Source: an uncultured Bacteroidales bacterium (GTDB taxonomy: Bacteria > Bacteroidota > Bacteroidia > Bacteroidales > UBA932). From it: 64,000 bases of DNA. Below the pieces are notes generated by a model, which was not told where the DNA came from, did not search any database, and worked only from the letters and a program-made list of their open reading frames with translations. The DNA is taken from contig CALVDO010000005.1 in the NCBI GenBank assembly GCA_944326355.1, forward strand, positions 1 through 64,000, in the 5' to 3' direction. Position 1 is the stretch's first letter. The number at the start of each line of letters is the position of its first letter. The translations under genes were made by a program, and so were the position numbers. This document shows, piece by piece, positions 16,901-26,258 of the stretch.

Positions 16901-17161
16901 ATGGCACATAAAAAAGGTGTCGGCAGTTCAAAGAACGGTCGTGAATCAGAAAGCAAACGACTTGGTATCAAGAAATTCGGCAGCCAGGCCGTAAAGGCCG
17001 GCAATATTCTTGTCCGCCAGAGAGGCACGGTGCATAACCCTGGACAGAATGTCGGAATGGGCAGGGATCACACTCTTTACGCCCTTGTTGACGGTACCGT
17101 GAAATTCTGCAAGAAGGCAAATGACAGGTCATACGTTTCGGTTATTCCTTTTGAGAACTGA
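16901..17161 (+). CDS. rpmA: 50S ribosomal protein bL27
   Basis: The 86-residue protein has the bL27 start [16 protein letters not shown] directly at the N-terminus, with no cleavable extension as in Firmicutes, and [19 protein letters not shown]. Its N-terminus reaches the peptidyl-transferase centre. An AGGAGG lies about 10 bases before the ATG, one of the few SD-like sites in the window. Confidence 0.97.
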   Translation: MAHKKGVGSSKNGRESESKRLGIKKFGSQAVKAGNILVRQRGTVHNPGQNVGMGRDHTLYALVDGTVKFCKKANDRSYVSVIPFEN

Positions 17162-17184
17162 GGAACGGAGTGACGGAAGAACAG

Positions 17185-17232
17185 GACAGAGGATTGGTGC
17201 TCCGCAGAGGGTTTCAGTCCTCTGTCTTTTTT
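17185..17232 (+). terminator. Terminator of rplU-rpmA
   Basis: A perfect 9-bp stem, GACAGAGGA/TCCTCTGTC, is followed immediately by six T. It ends the ribosomal-protein operon 27 bp before serS. Confidence 0.9.
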
Positions 17233-17258
17233 ACGCAAACATATAACATGCATTTATC

Positions 17259-18530
17259 ATGCTGACATTCAAACTGCTTCGGGAAGATCCCGAATATGTG
17301 GTCAGGAAACTCGCCGTCAAGAATTTCGATGCGCGGGAGATCGTGGACAAGATAATTGCCCTTGACGAGAACAGGCGTCGTCTTCAGACGGAGCTTGACG
17401 GCTGCCTCGCGCAGCAGAAGCAGAAGGCCGCTCAGATCGGCGGTCTGATGAAGGAGGGGCGCAGGGATGAGGCCGAGGCCGTAAAGGCTGAAGTGGCCGC
17501 CCTGAAGGAGCATTCAAAGGATCTTGAGTCAAAGTCCCAGGCCAACAATTCTGAGCTCGACTCTCTCATAGTCCTGCTCCCGAACATCCCGTGCGATCTC
17601 GTGCCGGAAGGCAAGGACTCCAGCGACAATGTGGTGGTGAAGACGGGAAACGAGATTCCGGATCTCGGTCCGGACGCCCTTCCGCATTGGGAGCTCGCCA
17701 AGAAGTTCGACATCATCGACTTCGATCTCGGCGTCAAGCTTACTGGAGCCGGATTCCCGGTGTACAAGGGCAAGGGCGCGAGGCTTCAGAGGGCTCTGAT
17801 AAACATGTTCCTGGACATCAACACCGCCGCAGGCTATCTTGAGGTGGAGCCGCCGGTGATGGTCAACGAGGCCTCGGGCTTCGGCACAGGACAGCTCCCT
17901 GACAAGGAGGGACAGATGTATCATGCCAATCTTGACAACTTCTATCTCGTGCCTACGGCAGAGGTGCCCGTGACAAACATATACAGGGACATGATTCTGA
18001 GCGACAAGGATTTCCCTGTGAAGATGACGGCCTATACACCTTGTTTCCGCAGGGAGGCCGGATCGTATGGAAAGGACGTGCGCGGCCTCAACAGGCTTCA
18101 TCAGTTCGACAAGGTGGAGATCGTGCGCATCGAGAAGCCGGAAAATTCATACAAGGCTCTGGACGAGATGATCGCCCATGTCGAGGGCATCGTACTCAAG
18201 CTCGGACTGCCATACAGGATACTTCGCCTGTGCGGAGGCGACCTCAGCTTCACCTCGGCCATCACCTATGATTTCGAGGTGTATTCTGCCGCACAGGGAC
18301 GCTGGCTTGAGATCAGCTCAGTCTCCAACTTCGAGTCATATCAGGCCAACCGTCTGAAGCTCAGGTATAGGGATGAGTCCGGAAAGATGCAGCTCGCGCA
18401 TACGCTCAACGGCAGCTCGCTCGCTCTCCCGCGTGTGGTGGCGGCTCTTCTCGAGAACAACTACAGAGACGGCCGCATCGTGATTCCTGAGGCTCTGAGG
18501 CCATACGCGGGATTCGATGTCATAGACTGA
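17259..18530 (+). CDS. serS: Serine--tRNA ligase
   Basis: The 423-residue class II synthetase charges tRNA-Ser. The N-terminal coiled-coil arm spans about residues 30-100 (RRLQTELDGCLAQQKQKAAQ). Motif 2 is TPCFRREAGSYGKDVRGL, a conserved serine-binding part is ISSVSNFESYQANRL, and motif 3 is HTLNGSSLALPRVVAALLENN. Length and motifs are complete. The next gene, ruvC, begins 3 bp after the stop, so they form an operon. Confidence 0.97.
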   Translation: MLTFKLLREDPEYVVRKLAVKNFDAREIVDKIIALDENRRRLQTELDGCLAQQKQKAAQIGGLMKEGRRDEAEAVKAEVAALKEHSKDLESKSQANNSELDSLIVLLPNIPCDLVPEGKDSSDNVVVKTGNEIPDLGPDALPHWELAKKFDIIDFDLGVKLTGAGFPVYKGKGARLQRALINMFLDINTAAGYLEVEPPVMVNEASGFGTGQLPDKEGQMYHANLDNFYLVPTAEVPVTNIYRDMILSDKDFPVKMTAYTPCFRREAGSYGKDVRGLNRLHQFDKVEIVRIEKPENSYKALDEMIAHVEGIVLKLGLPYRILRLCGGDLSFTSAITYDFEVYSAAQGRWLEISSVSNFESYQANRLKLRYRDESGKMQLAHTLNGSSLALPRVVAALLENNYRDGRIVIPEALRPYAGFDVID

Positions 18531-18533
18531 CGC

Positions 18534-19115
18534 ATGGAGGAGAGAAGAAGCTCTGAAGAGAGGAAGACTCCCGAAGTCATAATGGGAATTGACCCCGGAA
18601 CCAATATTTTAGGTTACGGGGTCATTCGCGTTGGAAAGAGCCGTCCGGAATATGTGGCGATGGGGATTCTGGACATGAGAAAGATATCCGGACATTTCGA
18701 CAGGATAGGATTCATAAGACGGGAGGTGTCGAGACTCGTTTCAGAGTATTCGCCGGACGTCATGTCCATAGAGTCCCCGTTCTACGGGAAGAACGCACAG
18801 GTCATCCTGAAGCTCGGCAGGGCTCAGGGCGCTGCGGTGTCGGCGGCCTCGGATGCGGGCATCCCCGTGTTTGAATACGCCCCCCGCAAGGCTAAGATAG
18901 CCATTACCGGCAACGGAGCCGCCTCGAAGGAGCAGGTGTGTCTCATGAGCAGTCGGCTGCTCGGGGTCGACTTCGCTCCGGAGCATCTTGATGCGACCGA
19001 TGCCCTCGCTCTCGCCCTGTGCCATTATTTCCATCTTAAGAGCCCGATTCCGGCTTCGGGAGGTTCGTCTGACTGGAAGAAGTTTATCGCGGAAAATCCC
19101 GGCCGCGTGAAGTGA
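18534..19115 (+). CDS. ruvC: Holliday junction endonuclease RuvC
   Basis: The 193-residue nuclease resolves Holliday junctions with RuvAB. Catalytic acids are visible in MGIDPGTNILGYG, MSIESPFYGKNAQ and EHLDATDALALALCH. The chosen start adds 16 residues (MEERRSSEERKT) before the usual MGIDPG; it is preferred because it lies 3 bp after serS, but the internal ATG at 18582 would give the standard length. Co-transcribed with serS. Confidence 0.93.
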   Translation: MEERRSSEERKTPEVIMGIDPGTNILGYGVIRVGKSRPEYVAMGILDMRKISGHFDRIGFIRREVSRLVSEYSPDVMSIESPFYGKNAQVILKLGRAQGAAVSAASDAGIPVFEYAPRKAKIAITGNGAASKEQVCLMSSRLLGVDFAPEHLDATDALALALCHYFHLKSPIPASGGSSDWKKFIAENPGRVK

Positions 19116-19133
19116 AAGCCACATGGAGTGAAA

Positions 19134-19165
19134 GTCGCGTGAAGTGAAAAATTTTTCACCGCGAC
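19134..19165 (+). terminator. Inverted repeat after ruvC
   Basis: Nested inverted repeats, GTCGC...GCGAC enclosing TGAAAAATTTTTCA, lie 19 bp after ruvC. There is no clean U-run after the stem, so a terminator role is only probable. Confidence 0.4.
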
Positions 19166-19278
19166 ATTAAACCCTCGCCGCCTCCGTGTGTCAAAATCTA
19201 ATCTGCACCCGGTGAATGCCGGGCGTTTTTTCGTGTGTTCTGAAACTGTTGTTCATTAGAGATGGTTGTATATTAGAG

Positions 19279-22200
19279 ATGGTACGTCAACTGTTCACGG
19301 CAATAATCGTCACTCTTGCCCTGCTCTTCTCATGCCTCGGCGCGAGCGCCCAGGTCGGCTTCCCGGTCAGGATGAAGCTCACTGACGGCACCACAGGCGA
19401 ACCTGTGGGATTCGCCACCGTGTCCATGACGCTCAAAGGGGCGAAGGACCCTCTCAAGTATCTTGTCAGCGCGGAAGACGGCTCGGCGAATTTCGAGGGC
19501 ATAGTGCGCGGCACCTATATGCTCAAGGCGGAACTCATGGGCTACAAGCCTATGGAGATTGAGGTGACTGTCGACAGAACCATCGATCTCGGTGAGGTCA
19601 AGATGTCTCCCGATGTGGAGATGCTTGAGGCCGCGAGCGTCTCGGCGATAGGCAATCCGATCATTGTCAAGAAGGACACCATCGAGTACAGCGCCTCCTC
19701 ATTCAAGACGTCAGACAACGATATGCTCGAGGAGCTGCTCAAGAAACTCCCAGGCGTGGAGATAGGTACTGACGGCTCCATAACGGCAAACGGCGAGACC
19801 ATCACTAAGGTTATGATCGATGGTAAGGAGTTCTTTCTCGACGATCCTCAGCTCGCCACCAAGAACATCCCGGCGAAGATAATAGAGAAGGTGCGTGTGG
19901 TGGAGAAGAAGTCCGACCAGGCCCAGTTCACCGGAATAGATGACGGAGATGAGGAGACCGTGCTGGATCTCAGCGTCAAGCCGGGGATGATGGACGGCTG
20001 GTTCGGCAATGTGATGGCCGGAGGCGGACACGATGTGCCGGAGTCAGGGTACTATGCCGGTGGAAACACATTCTGGAACGACGGCTGGAGGTATCAGGGC
20101 GCCGCCATGATAGGCCGTTTCACGGACAAGAGCCAGATAAGCATAATTCTCAACGGCAACAACACCAACAACAGGGGCTTCAACGACATTGCCGGCAGTA
20201 TGATGCAGACGATGCGCGGCGCACGCGGCATGGGACGCGGCACCGGAGGTTGGGGCAGAAACGGCATCACGACATCGTGGATGGCCGGAGCCAACGGCGC
20301 GTTCATCCTGCTTGACGGGAATATGGATCTCAATGCCAACTATATGTACGGCGGCTCTTCCCGCAATGTCGAAGAGCAGAGCACGAGGACCACATACATG
20401 GACGACGGAAGTATGCTCGTGTATGACAATGACGGCTACAACCTCTCCCATTCTGACGGACACCGTTTCGGAGTGAGGCTCGACCACAAGTTCAGCGAGA
20501 ACACCTCGATCCTCTTTGAGCCGCAGTTCAACTTCGGAAACGGCAGCTATACCGAGTATTCGCGTTTTTCTACCCTCGGAATCGACGGCGGCACTGAGAG
20601 CCGGATGAACGACGGATTCACCGAGAACATCGGCACCAACAGGAACTGGAACGCAGAGGGCTTCCTCCTCTTCCGCCAGAGGCTCGGCAAGCCCGGAAGG
20701 ACGGTTTCAGTCATGTTCAGATATGACTTCAGCAACAATGACCTCTGGGGCTTCAACCAGTCTCTGACCCGTACCTATGGCGACAGCTCCGGATCAGGAG
20801 ACTCCTCCGTCGACGGCGCGGCTTCAGACGATATCGTCAACCAGAGATATGACCAGAATTCGACTTCGTCCTCGATGACGGGAAGGGTGGTCTATACCGA
20901 GCCTCTCGGCCATGACTTCTATATAGAGGCCAATTATTCATACAGCTGGAACAGAAGCAGGTCGCTTAAGAATACCTACAACAGCGGCGGCAATGCCTCC
21001 GATCTGGTGGATATGGAACAGGGACACATGACCTACGACCCGGCGGGGGAGTCGTACGACGCGACATATTCCAACGACATTCTCAACCGTTACGTCAACC
21101 AGAGCGCCGGGATCAATTTCATGTACCAGAAGAACAAGCTGGTTGCCCAGCTCGGAGCTGCGCTGAGACCGACCGACACCCACAACGAGACAAATGGGGA
21201 AGTCTATGAGAGCAAGGTACTCAACTGGTCTCCTCAGGCGATGCTGCGATACGACGTCGACGACAACACCAATCTCAGGTTTTTCTATTTCGGCCGCTCC
21301 TCACAGCCGTCCACCTCGCAGCTCATGCCTGTCCCGGACAACTCCGACCCTCTGAACGTGTCGCTCGGAAATCCTTATCTGATACCTTATTTCAATCACA
21401 ACATGAGGGCTATGTTCGGGTATACCGACAAGGAGACCTTCTTTTCCATACACGGCCGCTTCGGCAGCAGCATCGTGCAGAATCCGATAGTGAACGCCCA
21501 GTGGTATGACAGCGCCGGAGCACAGTATTCCATACCTGTCAACGGCCCTGTTTCGGCATCGGTGGACGGTAGGGTGATGATAAATTCTCCGTTCGGGCGA
21601 GATTCGAAGTTTTCGATATTTTCAATGACCTTCGCAAGGTACAATGAAGCTACGTCCTACATAGGCAGGACGGGCGCGTTCGACACATCCCTGTACTATG
21701 ACGAGGAGACCGCCGACTTCAACTACGACCTCTTCCATGAGGATTTCGAGTCGAAGAAGGACGAGATGTTCAATGCGAACAGGACGCAGACCCTGAGCTT
21801 CACCCAGCGTCTGCGGCTCACCTTCAGGAGCGACCTCGTCGAACTGAACGTCGGTGCTCGTACAAGGCTTTCGAAGTCCTGGTACACAATATCTTCATAC
21901 AATCAGAGCGCGACTTGGAACAATAAGATAGACGCCTCGATGAACTGGACGGTTCCCGGAGGAATCAATATCATAGCCGACTGTGACTACAACTGGTACA
22001 GGGGCTACACTACGCCTCAGGATGACGAGTTCGTGCTGAATGCCGAGATAGACAAGCTTCTTTGCAACAATCGGCTGACGCTGGCACTGAAGGCCTATGA
22101 CATTCTCAACCAGTCAAAGAACCTTTCGGTGACTGACGAGTCCAACTATCATCTCGAGACACGCAACAATACCCTCGGCAGATATGTGATCCTGTCCCTG

Positions 22201-22284
22201 ACATGGCGATTCGGCAATTTCGGGCAGGCCGGCGGCGGTCGCGGTCCGGGTCACGGCGGTCCTATGGGGCCTCCTCGCCGCTGA
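19279..22284 (+). CDS. TonB-dependent-receptor-like outer-membrane barrel protein
   Basis: The 1001-residue product has a signal peptide ending GASAQ. A carboxypeptidase-regulatory-like domain follows (VGFPVRMKLTDGTTGEPVGFATVS...VRGTYMLKAELMGYK). A plug-like region comes at 110-240 (IVKKDTIEYSASSFKTSDNDMLEEL, LPGVEI). The long barrel is rich in aromatic-ended strands and belongs to the outer-membrane beta-barrel group related to TonB receptors. After the last strand (YVILSLTWRFGNF) it has an unusual Gly/Pro tail, GGGRGPGHGGPMGPPRR, so the barrel does not end in an aromatic residue. The substrate is unknown. Its stop codon lies inside the first unit of a tandem repeat. The start ATG follows a duplicated ATTAGAGATGG. 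Confidence 0.85.
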   Translation: MVRQLFTAIIVTLALLFSCLGASAQVGFPVRMKLTDGTTGEPVGFATVSMTLKGAKDPLKYLVSAEDGSANFEGIVRGTYMLKAELMGYKPMEIEVTVDRTIDLGEVKMSPDVEMLEAASVSAIGNPIIVKKDTIEYSASSFKTSDNDMLEELLKKLPGVEIGTDGSITANGETITKVMIDGKEFFLDDPQLATKNIPAKIIEKVRVVEKKSDQAQFTGIDDGDEETVLDLSVKPGMMDGWFGNVMAGGGHDVPESGYYAGGNTFWNDGWRYQGAAMIGRFTDKSQISIILNGNNTNNRGFNDIAGSMMQTMRGARGMGRGTGGWGRNGITTSWMAGANGAFILLDGNMDLNANYMYGGSSRNVEEQSTRTTYMDDGSMLVYDNDGYNLSHSDGHRFGVRLDHKFSENTSILFEPQFNFGNGSYTEYSRFSTLGIDGGTESRMNDGFTENIGTNRNWNAEGFLLFRQRLGKPGRTVSVMFRYDFSNNDLWGFNQSLTRTYGDSSGSGDSSVDGAASDDIVNQRYDQNSTSSSMTGRVVYTEPLGHDFYIEANYSYSWNRSRSLKNTYNSGGNASDLVDMEQGHMTYDPAGESYDATYSNDILNRYVNQSAGINFMYQKNKLVAQLGAALRPTDTHNETNGEVYESKVLNWSPQAMLRYDVDDNTNLRFFYFGRSSQPSTSQLMPVPDNSDPLNVSLGNPYLIPYFNHNMRAMFGYTDKETFFSIHGRFGSSIVQNPIVNAQWYDSAGAQYSIPVNGPVSASVDGRVMINSPFGRDSKFSIFSMTFARYNEATSYIGRTGAFDTSLYYDEETADFNYDLFHEDFESKKDEMFNANRTQTLSFTQRLRLTFRSDLVELNVGARTRLSKSWYTISSYNQSATWNNKIDASMNWTVPGGINIIADCDYNWYRGYTTPQDDEFVLNAEIDKLLCNNRLTLALKAYDILNQSKNLSVTDESNYHLETRNNTLGRYVILSLTWRFGNFGQAGGGRGPGHGGPMGPPRR

Positions 22285-22373
22285 CGTCGGTCTCTTTCCC
22301 ATCGCTGACGTCAGTCTCTTTCCCGTCGCTGACGTCGGTCCTTTCGCGCCGCTGACGTCAGTCGTCTTCTCCG
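22279..22373. repeat. 24-bp tandem repeat spanning a convergent gene junction
   Basis: There are four units of about 24 bp starting at 22279, 22303, 22327 and 22350, each beginning CGCTGACGTC(A/G)G and followed by a TCTCTTTCCC-like tail. The core TGACGTCA is palindromic and offers a TGA stop on both strands. The first unit supplies the stop of the barrel gene and the last supplies the stop of the pseudouridine synthase gene. Confidence 0.9.
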
Positions 22374-23476
22374 GTGAGTTCCGGAGTGAGATTCTGCGCG
22401 TATCTGCGCCATTTGTCAATGAGAGCCTGCATATCGTCCGGAATCGGGGAGTCGAAGGACATCCATTGCTTCGTGCGCGGGTGTGAGAATCCGAGCGTCT
22501 TGGCGTGCAGGGCCTGTCGGGGCAGCAGCTTGAAGCAGTTTTCGATGAACTGGCGGTATTTGGCGTAGATGGTGCCTTTCCTGATTTCAGCCCCGTCGTA
22601 CCTCGCGTCATTGAAGAGCGGGTGGCCTATCCAGTTGAAGTGAACCCTGATCTGATGGGTGCGTCCGGTCTCGAGCCTGCATTCCACGACCGTCACATAG
22701 CCGAATCTCTCCAGCACCCTGTAGTGAGTGACTGCGTGCTTTCCGTGGTCTCCATCAGGGAACACCTTGAATCTCATCCTGTCGGAAGGGTCTCTGCCGA
22801 TGTTCCCGGTGATCGTGCCCTCGTCTTCCTTCAGATTGCCCCAGACGATGGCCACATACCGTCGTTCGATTGAATGTACGAAGAACTGTCTGGCGAGGTC
22901 GAGCTGGCTCTCGTCGTTTTTCGCCACCACAAGAAGCCCGGAGGTGTCCTTGTCTATCCTGTGGACGAGAACCCCCATCCGTTCGTCGTCGGCGTCCGGT
23001 CCCTGACTTATCCCGAGATGGTGTGCAAGGGCATTGACGAGGGTTCCGGAGAAATGGCCGTGTCCGGGATGCACGACGAGCCCGGCCGGCTTGTTCACAA
23101 CGAGCAGGTCATCATCTTCATATACTATGTCCAGCGGAATGTCCTCAGGCAGAATCTCCAGTCCGCGTCTCTGATAAGGCATCACGAAAGTCACCACGTC
23201 GGCCGGTCTGACGATGCAGTTGGCCTTGGCGACCTTTCCGTTCACCCTCACATATTCTTCCTTTATCGCGAGCTGGATGCGGTGTCTGGACGTGTTTTCC
23301 ATGTGGGTGGAGAGATACTTGTCCACCCTCATAGGAGCCTGCCCCTTGTCAAGCTCAAAGCGGAAATGCTCGAACATCTCCTGCTCCTCATCCTCGGGGA
23401 GCAGCCCGTCGGCTTCGGAATCCGGGCCGGAATACTCGTCCTCCGGAACGAAATCGTCTTCGGTAAAGTCAATCAT
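22358..23476 (-). CDS. RluA-family 23S rRNA pseudouridine synthase
   Basis: The 372-residue enzyme has an acidic N-terminal extension (residues 1-35, EDDFVPEDEYSGPDSEADG). An S4 RNA-binding domain follows (RVDKYLSTHMENTSRHRIQL...VNGKVAKANCIVRPADVV). The catalytic domain has VVNKPAGLVVHPG and the signature HRIDKDTSGLLVVAKN with the catalytic Asp, then ETGRTHQIRVH. The S4 domain makes RluD/RluC the closest E. coli types. Its start overlaps the PASTA gene stop in ATGA, so the two are coupled. The C-terminus ends in the junction repeat. Confidence 0.93.
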   Translation of the reverse strand: MIDFTEDDFVPEDEYSGPDSEADGLLPEDEEQEMFEHFRFELDKGQAPMRVDKYLSTHMENTSRHRIQLAIKEEYVRVNGKVAKANCIVRPADVVTFVMPYQRRGLEILPEDIPLDIVYEDDDLLVVNKPAGLVVHPGHGHFSGTLVNALAHHLGISQGPDADDERMGVLVHRIDKDTSGLLVVAKNDESQLDLARQFFVHSIERRYVAIVWGNLKEDEGTITGNIGRDPSDRMRFKVFPDGDHGKHAVTHYRVLERFGYVTVVECRLETGRTHQIRVHFNWIGHPLFNDARYDGAEIRKGTIYAKYRQFIENCFKLLPRQALHAKTLGFSHPRTKQWMSFDSPIPDDMQALIDKWRRYAQNLTPELTGEDD

Positions 23477-24303
23477 TTCGGAAAACTTGTCAGCGTTTCA
23501 GTGGAATCGGACGGCTCCGGCTTCTCCGGCACTTTCGTGACGTCGGTAGTGAGGTAAAGGGTCACTTCAGAACCCATGAGCAGAGGCTCCTCGGAGATTT
23601 CCGGAGTCTGCCTGTACACGACGGCGTCAAGCGAATCGGCATAGTCACGCACTGTATAGTCGAAGTGCAGCCCGCTCACGTTGAGCGAGTTGTCCTGTAC
23701 CGCGCTTACTGCCGAAAGATATTTCATGCCGGTCACGTAAGGCACATACGTCATGTTGTCCAGATTGTTCAGCCCGACTACGAGGTCGATTCTCGCCTCG
23801 CTCTCAACCTGTGTCCCGGGCTTGATTTCCCTGTTCCCGTACAGCTGTTTCAGGACATTGTTCGTGGCTATGTCCTCCACATATATAAGTCTGCCGAGAT
23901 TGAGCCCGCGGGACAGGAGTTCGGCCTTAGCCTGCCTCAGAGAATAGCCGACAAGATTCGGCATTGTGACCTTCTTCGGGTTCACCGCATTGATGGTCAG
24001 CAGTATTCTCCTCCCTTTCTTCACATGGCTGCCCGGCTCGGGATTCTGCCGGTACACCACGCCCCTCTCCATCCGCTTGATGTACACGGAGTCGGTCACC
24101 TCCGCCCTCATTCCTCTGGCGGCAAGGTATTTGTCCGCCTCAGGCACAGACTTGCCGGTCAGATCCGGCACGCTGATCTCCTGATTGTGCTTTGTGATGA
24201 CGTTCAGCAGAAGACCTGCCCCGAGCGTAAGACCGGCGAAAAGCAGGACTGCTCCGAGCAGGTTGAGAAATATCCAGTTTCCAAAAAACTTCTTGATTTG
24301 CAT
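23473..24303 (-). CDS. PASTA-domain membrane protein
   Basis: The 276-residue product has one N-terminal membrane helix (LGAVLLFAGLTLGAGLLLNVI) and three periplasmic PASTA domains: ISVPDLTGKSVPEADKYL, VTMPNLVGYSLRQAKAELL and VPYVTGMKYLSAVSAV. PASTA modules bind peptidoglycan or act as spacers. Here there is no kinase or penicillin-binding domain, the usual partners. Bacteroidetes commonly carry this stand-alone form next to an RluA synthase. It lies between the DUF362 gene (8 bp upstream) and rluA (4-bp overlap), so the three form a leftward operon. Confidence 0.9.
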   Translation of the reverse strand: MQIKKFFGNWIFLNLLGAVLLFAGLTLGAGLLLNVITKHNQEISVPDLTGKSVPEADKYLAARGMRAEVTDSVYIKRMERGVVYRQNPEPGSHVKKGRRILLTINAVNPKKVTMPNLVGYSLRQAKAELLSRGLNLGRLIYVEDIATNNVLKQLYGNREIKPGTQVESEARIDLVVGLNNLDNMTYVPYVTGMKYLSAVSAVQDNSLNVSGLHFDYTVRDYADSLDAVVYRQTPEISEEPLLMGSEVTLYLTTDVTKVPEKPEPSDSTETLTSFPK

Positions 24304-24311
24304 ATTCGATT

Positions 24312-25448
24312 TTATTTCACGGTGATGAGCCTGTAGCTCCTGTTGCCGAGTCCGATCTTCTCGGCGTGCTCCACTCCGGCCTCCCAGTTGGTGTCCGGAT
24401 GGACGATGCGGAACTTGTCCTCGCCCTCGTGGTGATGTCCGCAGCCCTCTCCGGCCTTCTCGTCCAGATCGGATATCACGTTTCTCTCAAGTGTAGGGGC
24501 GGCTTTCACGAGATCGGCGCAGGCGCAGTCGAGAGCCACCGGGTCGAACGATGCTGCGATGCCGAGATCCGGAACGATCGCGGCGTCATTGTGATTCCAG
24601 CAGTCGCAGTTTGGCGAGACGTTCATTATGAAATTGATGTGAAAGGACGGCTTGCCCTTCACTACCGCCAGAGCATATTCGGCGATCTTGCGGTTGAGCA
24701 CGTCGGAGGAGTCATAGCTGCTTACCGTCGCGCCGTCGTGCTGGCATACGGCGATGCACTGACCGCAGCCGACGCATTTCGAGTAGTCGATTTTTGCCAC
24801 TCTGTCCCTGACCTTTATGGCGTCGTGACGACAGTATTTTTCGCAGATGCGGCATCCGATGCAGTTGTCTTCGTTGATGGTAGGCTGGGAGGATGAGTGC
24901 AGCTCGAGCTTGCCGCCGACGCTCGCCGAGCCCATGCCGAGATTTTTCAGTGCGCCGCCGAAGCCGGTCTGTTCGTGTCCCTTAAAGTGGTTCATCGATA
25001 TTATTATGTCCGCGTCGGCTATCGCCGCTCCGATCTTCGGGGACTTGCAGTATTCTCCGTCGAGAGGAATCTCGCGGTAGTCCGTGCCCTTGAGCCCGTC
25101 CGCGATGATCACGTCGGCGTGGGCCGAGATCGGGTTGAAACCGTTGTCCATTGCGGCGTGGAGATGATCTACGGCATTCGATCTTCCCCCGGAATAGAGA
25201 GTGTTGCTGTCAGTCATGAACACCTTTCCGCCGAGACTTCTCACCAGATCGGCGATCTTGGCCGCATAGTTGGGCCTGATGTAGGCGAGATTGCCCGGCT
25301 CTCCGAAATGTATCTTTATTGCCGTGAACTTGTCACTGAAGTCGACATCTTCGATCCCTGCGCGTCTGACCAGACGCAACAACTTGGTCATCAGGTCGTT
25401 TCCGGGAGTCGTCCTGAGATCTGTGAAGAATACTCTGCTTTTTTCCAT
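24312..25448 (-). CDS. DUF362 4Fe-4S protein
   Basis: The 378-residue product contains the DUF362 region (IKIHFGEPGNLAYIRPN, DIIISMNHFKGHEQTGFGGALKNLGMG). Two 4Fe-4S motifs follow: CIGCRICEKYC and CVGCGQCIAVC near 195-235. A late CDCWNHND and a His-rich GCGHHHEGED follow. It is predicted to be a cytoplasmic redox or metal-binding protein; the reaction is unknown for the family. First in the leftward operon with the PASTA and RluA genes. Confidence 0.88.
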   Translation of the reverse strand: MEKSRVFFTDLRTTPGNDLMTKLLRLVRRAGIEDVDFSDKFTAIKIHFGEPGNLAYIRPNYAAKIADLVRSLGGKVFMTDSNTLYSGGRSNAVDHLHAAMDNGFNPISAHADVIIADGLKGTDYREIPLDGEYCKSPKIGAAIADADIIISMNHFKGHEQTGFGGALKNLGMGSASVGGKLELHSSSQPTINEDNCIGCRICEKYCRHDAIKVRDRVAKIDYSKCVGCGQCIAVCQHDGATVSSYDSSDVLNRKIAEYALAVVKGKPSFHINFIMNVSPNCDCWNHNDAAIVPDLGIAASFDPVALDCACADLVKAAPTLERNVISDLDEKAGEGCGHHHEGEDKFRIVHPDTNWEAGVEHAEKIGLGNRSYRLITVK

Positions 25449-25488
25449 GGAAAGAGATTTTAGTCCGCAAATTTAGCCAAAACGCAGG

Positions 25489-26136
25489 TCAAAACAATGG
25501 AGTGTCGAGAAAAATGACCCTGAACAGTCCCTCGCCCATGAGAGCAATGCCTATTATTATGACTATGATTCCGGTGAGCCTGTTTATCCAGATCAATGAA
25601 GACATCTTGAACTTTTTGCGGAAGTGGCTCAGGAGGGCGGTTGTGCAGAACCAGTAGGTGGCGGCCCCGAGGCTGACGGCGATTATCAGCGGCATCACGT
25701 GCCAGTCCTTCGCGCAGCCGGAGCCGAGCCCGAAGAATGCGAAGAGACCGAATATCACCAGGATGGCCCCCGGGTTTGACAGCCCCATGACTACGGCCTG
25801 CATAAAGTCCTTCATCATGACCGTCTTGCTGCTGCCGGCCTTCATCTTCCTGAAGGGGTCGGTCTTCATCATCACGAATCCGATGACCGCCACGACAATC
25901 CCTCCGATCAGCAGGATCAGCTCCCTGTAGTCATTGAGGAATTTCTGGGCGATGGCCAGAAAGAAAATGGCTATCACGGAAAAGAGGGTGTCCACGACAC
26001 ATGCTCCCATTCCCGTTATGAAGCCTGCCTTGTGGCCTTTGCTCAATGATTTCTGTATCACCAGAATGGCTATCGGACCTACGGGTGCGGACGCGCAGAT
26101 TCCGATGAGAAAGGCTTTGAGGACGTCGATAAACAT
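25489..26136 (-). CDS. LysE/RhtB-family exporter
   Basis: This 215-residue inner-membrane protein has about six hydrophobic helices and the family opening FLIGICASAPVGPIAILVIQKSLSKG, with a basic loop GHKAGFITGMGACVVDTLF. LysE/RhtB proteins export amino acids or similar metabolites. The start MFIDVL is chosen because it begins the first helix; the open frame extends 146 codons upstream, but that part is antisense to lnt. Divergent from lnt. Confidence 0.88.
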   Translation of the reverse strand: MFIDVLKAFLIGICASAPVGPIAILVIQKSLSKGHKAGFITGMGACVVDTLFSVIAIFFLAIAQKFLNDYRELILLIGGIVVAVIGFVMMKTDPFRKMKAGSSKTVMMKDFMQAVVMGLSNPGAILVIFGLFAFFGLGSGCAKDWHVMPLIIAVSLGAATYWFCTTALLSHFRKKFKMSSLIWINRLTGIIVIIIGIALMGEGLFRVIFLDTPLF

Positions 26137-26258
26137 TGATTCTTTCGGAAAGATTATCTTACAAACATAAGAAAATTTTGTCAGCCGCGCCACTTTTTGT
26201 CTCCCCGTTACCGATATTTCCCGGATATGAATTATCTTTGCGCAAAGAGCGATTGACG

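Noticed and set aside
26136..26258. N-terminal extension of lnt
   Set aside because: It would overlap the promoter region and the divergent lysE start; the -7 box at 26233 supports the downstream start.
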